Assembly (NCBI GenBank): GCA_052161625.1
Contig: CP197412.1
Direction: 5' to 3' (one strand)
Origin: JBKCUI01 sp052161625
GTDB lineage: Bacteria > Planctomycetota > Planctomycetia > Pirellulales > Pirellulaceae
DNA: 64,000 nt
Below, one piece after another: positions 42,801-50,687 of this stretch. The position numbers and the translations under genes are program-made. Position 1 is the first letter of the stretch, and each line of letters opens with the position of its first letter. The notes under the pieces are model-generated. The model had not been told where the DNA came from and did not search any database. It saw only the letters and a list, made by a program, of their open reading frames with translations.

Positions 42801-43187
42801 TCGTATGAATACCTGGACGGCTCGACCCCGGCGGTCGAACGTCAACGTCTCGTCGATGCTTTCCAGAACGGCAATAGCACCGCTTTCTTGATCTCCCTCA
42901 AAGCAGGGGGGACCGGCCTCAACCTGACGGCTGCTGACTACGTGATCCATATGGATCCATGGTGGAACCCAGCCGTGGAGGACCAAGCCACGGATCGGGC
43001 GCATCGTTTCGGACAAGACAAACCGGTCATGGTCTATCGCATCGTCGCAAAAGATACGATCGAAGAAGAGATTCTCGCTTTGCACGACTCCAAACGGGAC
43101 TTGGTCGAAAGTATCCTCGACGGAGCAGGAGCTTCAGGCAAACTCTCCACCCAAGACCTCGTATCCCTGATCCAAGGGAATGGATGA
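39861..43187 (+). CDS. SNF2-family ATPase with SWIM zinc finger
   Basis: The protein has 1108 residues from a GTG start preceded by GAGGGGA at a 7-base spacing. A SWIM-type zinc finger (Cys110, Cys112, Cys121, His123) lies near the N-terminus, followed by a long region without recognised motifs. The ATPase core has DDMGLGKT (about 675), DEAQ (about 769), LTGTPMEN (about 797), LVFSQFTEHL and GGTGLNLTAADYVIHMDPWWNPAVEDQATDRAHRFGQ. Bacterial SNF2 proteins of this HepA/RapA-like or SWIM group translocate on DNA to remodel protein-DNA complexes. The gene stands alone; no restriction or methylase genes are adjacent, so a defence role is not supported. Confidence 0.93.
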   Translation: MSRNRPKTNINDFEDFRKLFAEVFHEQVNRGYIQPPSKSPPPSILQEWQERAEKTFIELRIFDGTLEEMLISMTYHFVYASGEIIGEIDTPESEARVYLRLDPTNPAAKCDCGRSSDHHYCKHIQVFANELICDLDDEDSYISSLIIKKKFSPGSPNLVRFATDPGEKTLALLENFAKHATPMLPPTGELPDLEQATAVRRLVWSIETTDGKLKIHPLLQTMKKTGRAFTKGKKLPSRTLKFEHLDILSPLDLKVLRTADDNMYGWNPFTLEAISELVNAPNVEIDERPGKVQNRMIYLSVKEQDNSLSFILTGESGSMSGLKCYFTTKGLFIHDPNQPAVYVAKLTSSQREVIEHLIAQPPIPIKHKENLLSRLYSLQQNLPVVLPEEIAGPRERDPGNLLLLLRSRADGQLDFGVRVRTRSGAITYPGSQPAITPGKLDGKPVQWVRATDDELHRAEALCSSLRIKPSGETPFTGSISDLNDALMFLENLELHRNEIEVLWDDKSTKALRFIGSISASQLRIEVSSKRNWFGIGGECKVGDESLTLQNLLAKLDGTTNPLLGDYMQLGDGEWVRIQQSLRENLIQLKGACHADRKTLIMDGSAAPALESLNGMGIELKATKAWQECMQKMLRAKQLDPQLPAGFSTIMRDYQAEGFKWMSRLAEWGIGGVLADDMGLGKTIQTLAVLTSRAADGPTLVLAPTSVGFNWIRETERFAPSLTPILYRESDRRELLDHLKPGDLVVSSYAIALRDGSELAKVEWGTLVMDEAQAIKNARSKTSQTVSTLNAKWTIALTGTPMENHLGELWSLFSVVAPGVLGGWESFRSKYAAPIEKDGCERSKRLLADRLKPFILRRTKEQVLQELPPRTESVLYVDLSPAERSQYELVRQTALGELKNLVTLPDQKDQRFKILSLLTRLRQFACHPGIVNKKWDRSSAKLDQLCETLRNLRDEGHRALVFSQFTEHLGLIRHALDEQGISYEYLDGSTPAVERQRLVDAFQNGNSTAFLISLKAGGTGLNLTAADYVIHMDPWWNPAVEDQATDRAHRFGQDKPVMVYRIVAKDTIEEEILALHDSKRDLVESILDGAGASGKLSTQDLVSLIQGNG

Positions 43188-43334
43188 CCAAACATCGATG
43201 AGCCGATCCATCGCACGAACGTCCTCGCTCTGAACGTGGGGAGCACCTCGCTCAAAGAGGCTCTCGCTTCCCAGCCACAACGCGAGTGACCTCCGAAGCA
43301 ATCGCAGCACTTCAACTTTTCGATTGCGGCCAAT

Positions 43335-43373
43335 AAAAAACCTCAGCCGCTTGCAAGGCAAACGGCTGAGGTT
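43335..43373 (-). terminator. Intrinsic terminator of rpoD
   Basis: A perfect 11-bp stem (AACCTCAGCCG with CGGCTGAGGTT, 43339-43349 and 43363-43373) and a 13-base loop are followed, on the leftward strand, by a T run ending at 43335. It lies 29 bp past the rpoD stop. Confidence 0.88.
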
Positions 43374-43402
43374 GGAATTTGCTAATGCGACCTTCGATGG
43401 TG

Positions 43403-44965
43403 TTAGTCAAGGAAGCCGACGAGTTCTTGCGAACGGCTGGGCTGTTGCAGCTTTCGAACCGCTTTGGCTTCAATTTGACGGATGCGTTCTCGCGTCACCT
43501 TGAAGATGTGGCCAACTTCTTCGAGCGTATAGCTATAGCCATCGCCGAGTCCGTATCGAAGCTTGATGATCTCGCGTTCACGGTAACTCAGCGTTTTGAG
43601 GACTGAATTGATTCGCAATCGCAACATCTCTTGCCCGGCACCGATCGCTGGGCTTTCTGCTGTGCCGTCTGGGAGCAAGTCCCCGAATTGGCTGTCTTCG
43701 CTGTTGCCAACCGGTCGATCGAGCGAAATGGGGTATCGGCTCATCGCCAACACACGTCTCGCTTCTTCGATCGTTGTTTCAGCTCGTCGCGCTGTTTCTT
43801 CGAGGGTCGGTTCGCGGCCAAGCTCCTGAAGCAATTGGCGGGAAACATTGCGAACGCGGGACATGGTTTCCACCATGTGAACCGGAATTCGAATGGTTCG
43901 GCTTTGATCTGCAACGGCGCGCGTGATCGCCTGACGGATCCACCAAGTCGCGTACGTACAGAACTTGAATCCACGTCGATACTCGAACTTGTCCACCGCT
44001 CGCATCAAGCCCGCGTTTCCTTCTTGGATCAGATCCAAGAAGCTGAGACCGCGGTTTCGATACTTCTTCGCGATGGAGACGACGAGCCGCAGATTGCCTT
44101 CGCTAAGCTGCTTCTTCGCTCGCTGATACTCGGTAAAGACCTTTTTCACCATCGCGACGCGGTTGCGGAGCGAAGATGGGGTCTCCTGGGTTGCAACCAA
44201 AATCTGGCGGTACTCTCGCTTCAGCTGGGCCACCTGCGAAGGTGCCACTTGGTGCGATTTGAGGGTTGCCAAATCATGGAGGATTTCATCGACGCGCTGG
44301 CTCAGACGTTCGAGAACGCTGATCATCGCTTCGATGCGCTGCGTGCGCAGCCCCAATTCTTCAATGAGACGGACCGCCTTTCGACGGCGCCTGGCCAGGG
44401 ATTGCCAGGCCTCCAAACGCTTCTTTTCCGGAACACTCTTACTCAGAGAATTGCGGTAATCGCGACGGTTCCTCTTGAGGAGGACATCGAGCGTTTTAAG
44501 GTTGTGCGGCAACCGTCCCAAAATCTGATCTTTTTCAAGCCGGTCGGTGACCGAGACTTGGACCGTGCGGTCGAATGGCAGTTCGCCAGTATGAACGCGC
44601 TTGAGAATCTTGAAGGCATACTGGACCACATAATCGCACTCGAGCAGCTTGGTGCGGAATCGTCGTCGGGTGACTTCGATTTTCTTCGCCAGCCGGATCT
44701 CTTCTTGACGAGTCAACAACGGGATCTCTCCCATCTGCGTCAAATACATCCGAACCGGGTCGTCCGACCAAGTTTCGATTTCGTCCATTCCGGAGAGCAA
44801 ATCATCATCGCTCTCCAACTGGACTTGGTCCTCTGGTACTACGACATCGACAACCGTATCGCCCAGATCATCACCTTCCTCCTCAAGCGACAGCTTGCGA
44901 AGACCATCCAAGTCGTCAGCGCTGCGAGGCAAATCATCATCGAAATCCAACAGGCCGTCGAACAA
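43403..44965 (-). CDS. rpoD: Primary sigma-70 factor
   Basis: About 520 residues from TTG 44965, which has AGGAG eight bases upstream; a GTG seven codons earlier has no such site. Region 1.2 is DDPVRMYLTQMGEIPLLTRQEEIRLAKKIE. A long non-conserved region (about 95-280) precedes regions 2.1-2.4 (NLRLVVSIAKKYRNRGLSFLDLIQEGNAGLMRAVDKFEYRRGFKFCTYATWWIRQAI), region 3, and region 4 (RYGLGDGYSYTLEEVGHIFKVTRERIRQIEAKAVRKLQ). It directs RNA polymerase to housekeeping promoters. An acidic N-terminus stands where region 1.1 normally is. A strong terminator follows; the promoter should lie in the 1-kb upstream spacer. Confidence 0.96.
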   Translation of the reverse strand: MFDGLLDFDDDLPRSADDLDGLRKLSLEEEGDDLGDTVVDVVVPEDQVQLESDDDLLSGMDEIETWSDDPVRMYLTQMGEIPLLTRQEEIRLAKKIEVTRRRFRTKLLECDYVVQYAFKILKRVHTGELPFDRTVQVSVTDRLEKDQILGRLPHNLKTLDVLLKRNRRDYRNSLSKSVPEKKRLEAWQSLARRRRKAVRLIEELGLRTQRIEAMISVLERLSQRVDEILHDLATLKSHQVAPSQVAQLKREYRQILVATQETPSSLRNRVAMVKKVFTEYQRAKKQLSEGNLRLVVSIAKKYRNRGLSFLDLIQEGNAGLMRAVDKFEYRRGFKFCTYATWWIRQAITRAVADQSRTIRIPVHMVETMSRVRNVSRQLLQELGREPTLEETARRAETTIEEARRVLAMSRYPISLDRPVGNSEDSQFGDLLPDGTAESPAIGAGQEMLRLRINSVLKTLSYREREIIKLRYGLGDGYSYTLEEVGHIFKVTRERIRQIEAKAVRKLQQPSRSQELVGFLD

Positions 44966-45223
44966 GGTTAAAGCTCCTGAAACCACGAATTGAATGGAGG
45001 ATCGGAGTGCCCGTAGTCAGCATGGTCCGAGAACCTAAAACGCGTCTTGTTTTGGCATTCCCCGCAACCCGGAAACAAGACATTTGGCATTTTCAGCCCA
45101 AATCTCCATCTCCAACATCCGCGGATCAACCTACCTGCGCGCCCAGATTCTCATCCCCTGCCTGAGCGAGGCAAGGGAAGTGTAGCACCTAACTGAATGC
45201 GAACCCCTCTCCGAATATAATTG

Positions 45224-45235
45224 GTAAATATTTAC
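45224..45235. repeat. Perfect 12-bp palindrome GTAAATATTTAC upstream of rpoD
   Basis: The sequence reads the same on both strands and stands in an AT-rich patch about 260 bp upstream of the rpoD start. It could be a regulator site; no known factor is assigned. Confidence 0.4.
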
Positions 45236-45484
45236 GAATAGGAAAAAAATCCGGCGATCCTCGCCCTGCGTCGATACCTCGCATCAAATCCGCGAGACCG
45301 TACACACCCCCTCATCCTCCCCAGAATCAAACGCTCGCGCAAAACCCTGCGAAGCGGTATCTCCAAATCATCTCTCAATTGGATTGGATCAATTCAAGGA
45401 TCGAGCGGTTGGACCGCACGAGGAACTGGAACACGACCGATTGCATCCATGGCTATCACTGCCGCCAGCAAGTACTGCCTACCT

Positions 45485-45537
45485 TAGGTCAGAAAAGGGG
45501 ACGAGGCATCATTTGCCAGCATTCCTTTTCTAACCTA
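45485..45537. repeat. REP-like inverted repeat
   Basis: TAGGTCAGAAAAGG (45485-45498) pairs with CCTTTTCTAACCTA (45524-45537) at 13 of 14 positions around a 25-base loop. Palindromes of this kind are typical of REP elements, whose copies are spread by separate REP-associated transposases; none is in the window. Confidence 0.5.
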
Positions 45538-45930
45538 GAGTGGACTGCTAAGGAGACGCTCTGCCCCTCGCAAGTTCACTCTTACCCATGCACTGATCGA
45601 CGGTCGTGTTCTTTGTGTTGCCAACCTAAGATAGGAAAACGGTTGGAGCTTTAGTTGACTCGAACAATTCAGCGGTGGGATCGTTTAGCAGGTCGCTCGA
45701 AAAAAGACTTCAGCTTGACGCCTCTACCTCTTGTCGCAACAGCACTCTTATTTTAACTGCACCCTCTGCTCGGTCCAGTGATTGGACGAAGACTTTATCG
45801 GAATGGAGCAAGTCGCGGAAAACCGATCGGCAAACCTTACCGTAAGCATGATCTGCGATGACTTGCAGGGTAGAATCGATTTGGCGAGCGAGCCCTACCA
45901 ACATCCCCCTTTCATGTCCCATTGGAATCT

Positions 45931-46470
45931 ATGAGTCAGTTTCTCTTGTCGTGCTCTTGTGGGGCTCAAATTCCCGTCAGCCGCTCCCAAGCGGGCATGG
46001 CTTTACAATGTCCCTCCTGCGGGATATCGATCGACGTCCCTACGATTCGCCATATCGCCTCTCTCCCCCCCGTCGAAACCACTACCGCGAACGCAGATCG
46101 CCCAACCTCCCCTCCCAGTATCCTGCTGCGCGTCCTGACAGGAATTTTCTTAATTTCTGCGATCGGATTTCTCGGTTACGGTGGACTGATGGCCTACGAT
46201 CGCCTGACCTTCCCCGTCGATCTGAGCAAATCCGAAGAAGATTACTACGCCGAGGCTCGCAAGGCGGTTGAGAATATGCCCCCCGTCGCCGCTTGGGACA
46301 CCTGGAACGTCATCGCCTACTCCGGCCTCTCCGAAACCTATACGCCTGACTACTTCCGGATGAAACGAGCCTTCGAGCAAGCCGCTCCGTATATGTACTC
46401 CTACCTCGGAATCGGCGCATTCAGCTTGATCGGGTTTGTGACCTCTATCGTCCTGACCCGAAAAAAATAA
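45931..46470 (+). CDS. Zinc-ribbon membrane protein
   Basis: About 179 residues from ATG 45931 (GGA five bases upstream). The N-terminus has two Cys pairs, CSC and CPSC (about 8-30), a zinc-ribbon of the type often seen on planctomycete membrane proteins. A first membrane helix is at about 65-88 (LLRVLTGIFLISAIGFLGYGGLMA) and a second near the C-terminus (YLGIGAFSLIGFVTSIVLT); the part between is polar. The C-terminus is Lys-rich. Function unknown; the convergent sulfatase ends 38 bp away. Confidence 0.75.
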   Translation: MSQFLLSCSCGAQIPVSRSQAGMALQCPSCGISIDVPTIRHIASLPPVETTTANADRPTSPPSILLRVLTGIFLISAIGFLGYGGLMAYDRLTFPVDLSKSEEDYYAEARKAVENMPPVAAWDTWNVIAYSGLSETYTPDYFRMKRAFEQAAPYMYSYLGIGAFSLIGFVTSIVLTRKK

Positions 46471-46508
46471 CTCGACCGCGCCCCCCCCATCCCGGTCGCC
46501 CCCAACGT

Positions 46509-48053
46509 TTACTTCCCCTCTGCTCTCCACTGCTTCATGAGGCGGATGTTCTTCTCGACCACCGGATTTCCTTTCCCCACATAAACCTGCATGTCGGAGT
46601 CATACATGGCCTCCGACTCGGCTCCGCGATCCCCTGTCTCGGTCACCCATCGATCCAATCGAGACCGGTGCTGCTCCAACTCCGATCGATAACGGGGATC
46701 CCCCGCAAGATTCGTCAACTGCCAAGGATCCTCCCGCCACGCATACAACTCCTCGGCCGGCCGGGTGGGTGAAAACAACAACCGCTCGCTCAGCGCGCTC
46801 AACTCCTTCGACTCATGCAGACCTCGAAGGGTCTTGACGATCGATTTGCCATCCTTGTAAGCGTTGGGTTGAAAATGAGGTCGCTCGGGATGGTAGTTTC
46901 GAATGTACAAATAACGGTCCGTCCTCACACTCCGAATCCGCTCCACTGTCTCATCACAGCGGTCGCGGGCCGCGAATACAGCATCCTTGGGCTGATAACC
47001 CTCACCCAACAAGTCCTCTCCCTGCATCGACGCGGGCAAACCAATCCCGGCCACTCGCAAACTAGTCGCCGCCAAATCGATATGCTCGACCAAATCCTCG
47101 CGAATTGCTCCGGCCTCTACACCCGGGCCCCGGATCACCAACGGAACATGCGTCCCCTCGTTGTACAAAAACTGCTTGCCCCGCGCATGGCTGATCCCGT
47201 GATCGGTCATGAATGCAATCCAAGTACTCTCGTAAATTCCTTCCCGCTTCAACCGCTCAATGACCTTGCCAACATGCAAATCGGTCATGCGCACCGAGTC
47301 CAAATAAGCAGCCCAGTCCCGAAGAAGGACCGGATCGCGCGGATAATAAGGTGGTAACTCGACGCTTTCGGGAGCCACCGACCGACCCAACTCCTGGGCC
47401 GCCTGCTCGGCAAATCGGGTCGCGGAGGCATCCGTCCCCCCTCGTAACTTCCCACCCGCCAACTGCACTTGCATGAAGAACGGCTGCCCCGGCTCTCGGT
47501 CTCGCCAATCGCTGGCGTCGTACATGGTGAGATCATGTTCGAAATTGTAATCGGTCTTGCCAAACGCTTTGCGCTTTGCGGCACGTTGATCCGAGGCCCC
47601 CTCCAGCCCGCTCCCAATGCAGGTGTAATATCCCGACTGCTGGAATAACACAGGAAGAGGCGTCACCCCCTCCGGCAAATGGATCTTCAACTCCCCTCGA
47701 CCACTTCGATGATGATGAGCCCCAATGCTCGTCTGGTACATGCCCGTAATCAAAGCGGACCGGCAAGGGGAACAAACGGGGGCTGTGATGAACGCGTTGC
47801 GAAAAAGTGTCCCCTCCTTGGCCAACCGATCCACATGGGGTGTCTCGATCGATCGCTCTCCATAACAAGAAAAGTTCGCCGACATGTCGTCGACAATGAA
47901 CCAAACGATGTTCGACTTCGCGGCTTTCGGCTTCGCGGACTGTGACTCAGCACCAAGAGCCATTCCAGACCCTAGCAAACTCCCCAAGGCTGCAACGACG
48001 AGCACACAATATTGCGATGCCGATCCGAACCATTGTCGATTTAACCCGCGCAT
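46509..48053 (-). CDS. Type I sulfatase, secreted
   Basis: About 514 residues from ATG 48053, which begins a signal peptide (YCVLVVAALGSLLGSGMALGAES) and has GGTGGGG upstream. NIVWFIVDDMSANFSCYGE holds the first calcium-binding Asp pair (Asp55, Asp56). CSPCR (Cys94) is the sulfatase signature whose Cys is converted to formylglycine. The C-terminal half has TWIAFMTDHGISHARGK and typical sulfatase/phosphatase folds. It cleaves sulfate esters, presumably of polysaccharides, in the periplasm or outside, a common planctomycete trait. An anaerobic or FGE maturase must act from elsewhere. It is downstream of recA with about 160 bp between. Confidence 0.93.
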   Translation of the reverse strand: MRGLNRQWFGSASQYCVLVVAALGSLLGSGMALGAESQSAKPKAAKSNIVWFIVDDMSANFSCYGERSIETPHVDRLAKEGTLFRNAFITAPVCSPCRSALITGMYQTSIGAHHHRSGRGELKIHLPEGVTPLPVLFQQSGYYTCIGSGLEGASDQRAAKRKAFGKTDYNFEHDLTMYDASDWRDREPGQPFFMQVQLAGGKLRGGTDASATRFAEQAAQELGRSVAPESVELPPYYPRDPVLLRDWAAYLDSVRMTDLHVGKVIERLKREGIYESTWIAFMTDHGISHARGKQFLYNEGTHVPLVIRGPGVEAGAIREDLVEHIDLAATSLRVAGIGLPASMQGEDLLGEGYQPKDAVFAARDRCDETVERIRSVRTDRYLYIRNYHPERPHFQPNAYKDGKSIVKTLRGLHESKELSALSERLLFSPTRPAEELYAWREDPWQLTNLAGDPRYRSELEQHRSRLDRWVTETGDRGAESEAMYDSDMQVYVGKGNPVVEKNIRLMKQWRAEGK

Positions 48054-48179
48054 GTCCGACGCCCCACCCATGTACTGATTCGATTGTCTTACCGGCTGCC
48101 TGCACGACGACCACCTATCGCAATGCTCGAAGAGGGCCGCGGAGGAACACACAATTGGCCCGTCTCCGCTGGCCCATGC

Positions 48180-48196
48180 TGTGAGCCTAGCTCACA
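48180..48196. terminator. Short stem-loop downstream of recA
   Basis: TGTGAGC (48180-48186) and GCTCACA (48190-48196) form a perfect 7-bp stem with a 3-base loop 18 bp past the recA stop. No T run follows on the leftward strand, so it is at best a weak terminator or a 3'-end stabiliser. Confidence 0.35.
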
Positions 48197-48214
48197 CTCT
48201 TCGCGATGAAAGGA

Positions 48215-49339
48215 TCAAGAGTCTGCGACACCCTCGTCGACGTCATCACCCGGTTCCGGTTTGCCCTCCGGACCGGTGTAGCCGCCGCACGCCAAAATCG
48301 CATCGCGGATCTCGGTTGCTACGTCCTTGTTGTCCACCAAGAAGTTCCTGGCCTTCTCTTTTCCTTGCCCGATATAGGTCTCGCCGTACTTATACCAAGC
48401 ACCGCTGCGGTTCAGGATCTTGTGAGCGGTTCCCAAGTCCAGCAAATCCCCTTCATAACTGATGCCGCAGTTGTGCATCATGTCAAACTCCGCCACGCGG
48501 AAAGGAGGTGCCACCTTGTTCTTCACAATCTTCACCTTGACCCGCTGACCGACGACTTCTTCGCCGTCCTTCAACTGGCCAATTCGGCGAACATCGATCC
48601 GACACGACGCATAGAACTTCAACGCGCGGCCGCCAGGGGTCGTCTCGGGACTGCCATAGGACATGCCGCCGATCTTCTCCCGAATTTGGTTGATGAAGAT
48701 CACCGCCGTCTTTGAACGAGCGATTGCACCGGTGAGCTTGCGCATCGACTGGCTCATCAATCTCGCTTGCAATCCGACGTGGCTATCGCCGATCTCCCCT
48801 TCCAATTCTTGCCTGGGGACCAACGCAGCGACCGAGTCAATGACGATGACATCGACGGCGTTGCTCTTCACCAGCATCTCGGTGATCTGCATCGCTTCTT
48901 CGCCACTGCTGGGCTGACTTACCAGGAGCGTATCGAGCTCGACCCCAAGCTTCTTTCCCCAACTGGGGTCGAACGCGTGTTCGGCGTCGATGATCGCCGC
49001 AATGCCACCCGCCTTTTGAGCTTGGGCGCAGATATGGAGCGAAACGGTCGTCTTCCCGCTCGACTCCGGGCCAAAGATCTCGATGATTCGCCCCCGTGGG
49101 ATCCCGACCCCACCGAGCGCCATATCAAGCGATAAAGAACCGGTGTTGATTCCCTCGATCTTGAGCTGGGTTTCACCTCCAAGGGGCATGATGGAGCCTT
49201 CTCCAAACTGCTTTTCGATCTGCTGCAGCGTGGTCTTCAGGCTCGGTTCGCGCTTGTAAATGCTCTCCATGCCGGAGGGTTCGCTGGAACCTCCCTTGTC
49301 GGTCTTCTTCTTTCCTGCATTCTTGCTGGATGCGGCCAT
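48215..49339 (-). CDS. recA: Recombinase RecA
   Basis: The protein has 374 residues, slightly longer than usual because of an N-terminal Lys/Gly/Ser-rich segment (about 1-27) and an acidic tail. It forms ATP-dependent filaments on single-stranded DNA for strand exchange and SOS induction. Walker A is GPESSGKT (90-97); IDAEHAFDPSWGKKLGVE, VIVIDSVAALVPRQELEGEIGD and INQIREKIGGMSYGSPETTPGG (L2 loop) are all present. The start is ATG with AAGGG 10 bases upstream. A candidate -10 (CATAAT, 49376-49381) and a 9-bp inverted repeat (49393-49424) lie in front and may be the control region. Confidence 0.98.
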   Translation of the reverse strand: MAASSKNAGKKKTDKGGSSEPSGMESIYKREPSLKTTLQQIEKQFGEGSIMPLGGETQLKIEGINTGSLSLDMALGGVGIPRGRIIEIFGPESSGKTTVSLHICAQAQKAGGIAAIIDAEHAFDPSWGKKLGVELDTLLVSQPSSGEEAMQITEMLVKSNAVDVIVIDSVAALVPRQELEGEIGDSHVGLQARLMSQSMRKLTGAIARSKTAVIFINQIREKIGGMSYGSPETTPGGRALKFYASCRIDVRRIGQLKDGEEVVGQRVKVKIVKNKVAPPFRVAEFDMMHNCGISYEGDLLDLGTAHKILNRSGAWYKYGETYIGQGKEKARNFLVDNKDVATEIRDAILACGGYTGPEGKPEPGDDVDEGVADS

Positions 49340-49392
49340 TCTTCCATTCCCTTTTCGCTTAAAAGCAAAGCGAGAGATTATGAGTATGTCAC

Positions 49393-49424
49393 GTGAACAA
49401 GCATCCCTCTTTAGACTTGTTCAC
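49393..49424 (-). promoter_or_regulatory. Inverted repeat in front of recA, possible SOS operator
   Basis: GTGAACAAG (49393-49401) and CTTGTTCAC (49416-49424) are perfect complements across 14 bases, starting 54 bp upstream of the recA start and next to a candidate -10 element. GAAC/GTTC half-sites recall several LexA boxes, but the spacing is not that of a known LexA site. Confidence 0.45.
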
Positions 49425-49585
49425 CGGGCAGAGGTCATCTCTGGGCGTACGTGCGACTCCATCGCGTGATATGCGATGCTATCGAATTCATCTCCCATTC
49501 ACAATCAGACCTCCGATTGACTGAGAGTATTTTTCGCCGATGCCGGGACACGTTTGGTCACGCCGATGCGGGGATGGAAAGAATG

Positions 49586-50062
49586 TCAGATCTTTTTTTG
49601 GAGCGCCTCCAGAATCCTCGGGCATCCCGCTTCCAACATGTCGAGCACATATTCAAACCCCTCCTCCCCTCCATAGTAAGGATCGGGCACGTCGCGCGGC
49701 CATGCGCCATCGAGATAATCGCTGAAGAGCTGAATGTGCGTCGGGACCCCTTCCGCCATCGCCAAAATATCTCGCAAATTTTCCCGATCCATCGCCAGGA
49801 TGAGCGTCCGTGACCGGATATGCGATTTCTCGAACTGCTTGGCCCGACTCTCCAACACGTACCCTCGCCTCTTCGCAGAAGCCAGCATGCGCGCATCGGG
49901 CGGACGACCGATGTGATACCCCGCAGTCCCCGCCGAATCGATCGCGAACCGATCGCCAAAACCTTGTGTCTGGATCAAGCTCTCCATCACACCTTGCGCA
50001 GCTGGCGAACGACAAATATTTCCCAAACAAACAAACTGTACCGAAACGATCCAACTTTCCAT
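49586..50062 (-). CDS. Low-molecular-weight protein-tyrosine phosphatase
   Basis: About 158 residues from ATG 50062, with GGGGA five bases upstream. The P-loop VCLGNICRSP has nucleophile Cys12 and Arg18; the general acid is Asp127 in DVPDPYYGG. Such enzymes dephosphorylate tyrosine residues in proteins (for example BY-kinases in polysaccharide export) or arsenate in a related fold; phosphatase is preferred because of the DPYYGG motif. There is no signal peptide. It stands between recA and a divergent small gene and may be co-transcribed with recA, whose start is about 246 bp downstream. Confidence 0.92.
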   Translation of the reverse strand: MESWIVSVQFVCLGNICRSPAAQGVMESLIQTQGFGDRFAIDSAGTAGYHIGRPPDARMLASAKRRGYVLESRAKQFEKSHIRSRTLILAMDRENLRDILAMAEGVPTHIQLFSDYLDGAWPRDVPDPYYGGEEGFEYVLDMLEAGCPRILEALQKKI

Positions 50063-50335
50063 CTCAGTCCCCCAATCCCCTTCAAGCAAGAAAATCCCAC
50101 CTTTTCACCGCAATCCCCCCATTTCCACTCATGCTGACCTGGATTCTCAACCGTTCTCATTCAAGAATACAAAGTTGCAGTGGTCGGCCGGGTTCCTCTT
50201 CCCCGCCTCAACCCCGGCAAACGCTGGCTGGCACTGTCGTCTTATTGTCTACGGGGGTGTCAACTCCCTAACGGAGCTTTCCAAACCTTACAAAGTAGCT
50301 TTTTCCACCTGATTGCGAAGCTAGGACACGTTCAA

Positions 50336-50656
50336 ATGAGCGGACCGTTTCACCCCAATGACTGGGTCGTGTACACGAGAGAAAAGCACAGTCTATCGCC
50401 GGGCCCCCGCGCGAAGAACATCGCTCCCTCTCCGCATGGAGAGCTCTACAGCTACGAGGTGGACAAGTATTGGATCGTCCGCGAAGTGAGCGATCGAAGC
50501 GTGATTCTGGAAACACGGAAAGGCAAGATCCACTCGGTCTCCTTGTCCGACCCTCGACTTCGCAAGGCGAATTGGTGGGAGCGGCTCTTCATGGCCAATC
50601 GCTTTCCCGCCAAAGGAGCTCCACAAGAAAACGTAAGAAACGCCTCCGCCGCCTAG
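50336..50656 (+). CDS. Conserved hypothetical protein of planctomycete type
   Basis: About 106 residues from ATG 50336, with AGGA upstream; the open frame is longer upstream but that part is not protein-like. FHPNDWVVYTREKHSLSPGPRAKNI and GELYSYEVDKYWIVREVSDRSVILETRKGKIHSV suggest a small beta-barrel (Tudor/SH3-like) that could bind RNA or protein. I recognise the pattern as common in planctomycetes but know no function. It precedes the methyltransferase gene by about 30 bp and is divergent from the phosphatase gene. Confidence 0.65.
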   Translation: MSGPFHPNDWVVYTREKHSLSPGPRAKNIAPSPHGELYSYEVDKYWIVREVSDRSVILETRKGKIHSVSLSDPRLRKANWWERLFMANRFPAKGAPQENVRNASAA

Positions 50657-50687
50657 CTCTCGCACGCGATGCTACTAGAGCTACCGT

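Larger units (their letters stand above)
44966..45930. other. Long non-coding spacer between rpoD and the zinc-ribbon gene
   Basis: About 965 bases without a supported gene. The part next to rpoD (45200-45240) is AT-rich and contains a 12-bp palindrome; 45485-45537 holds a REP-like inverted repeat; the rest shows no clear feature. Two short open frames (45379-45654 rightward, 45710-45922 leftward) lack family motifs and ribosome sites. Confidence 0.6.

Noticed and set aside
39861..43187. SNF2 gene as part of a phage-defence island
   Set aside because: No methylase, nuclease or other defence genes lie beside it.
43631..44971. 446-codon open frame antisense to rpoD
   Set aside because: Its codons mirror conserved sigma-70 regions on the other strand; no independent domain.
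45379..45654. Rightward 91-codon open frame containing the REP-like palindrome
   Set aside because: Composition is not protein-like and it crosses the inverted repeat; probably non-coding.
45710..45922. Leftward 70-codon open frame in the rpoD upstream spacer
   Set aside because: No ribosome site at a suitable distance, no family motif, and it ends at the divergent start of the zinc-ribbon gene.
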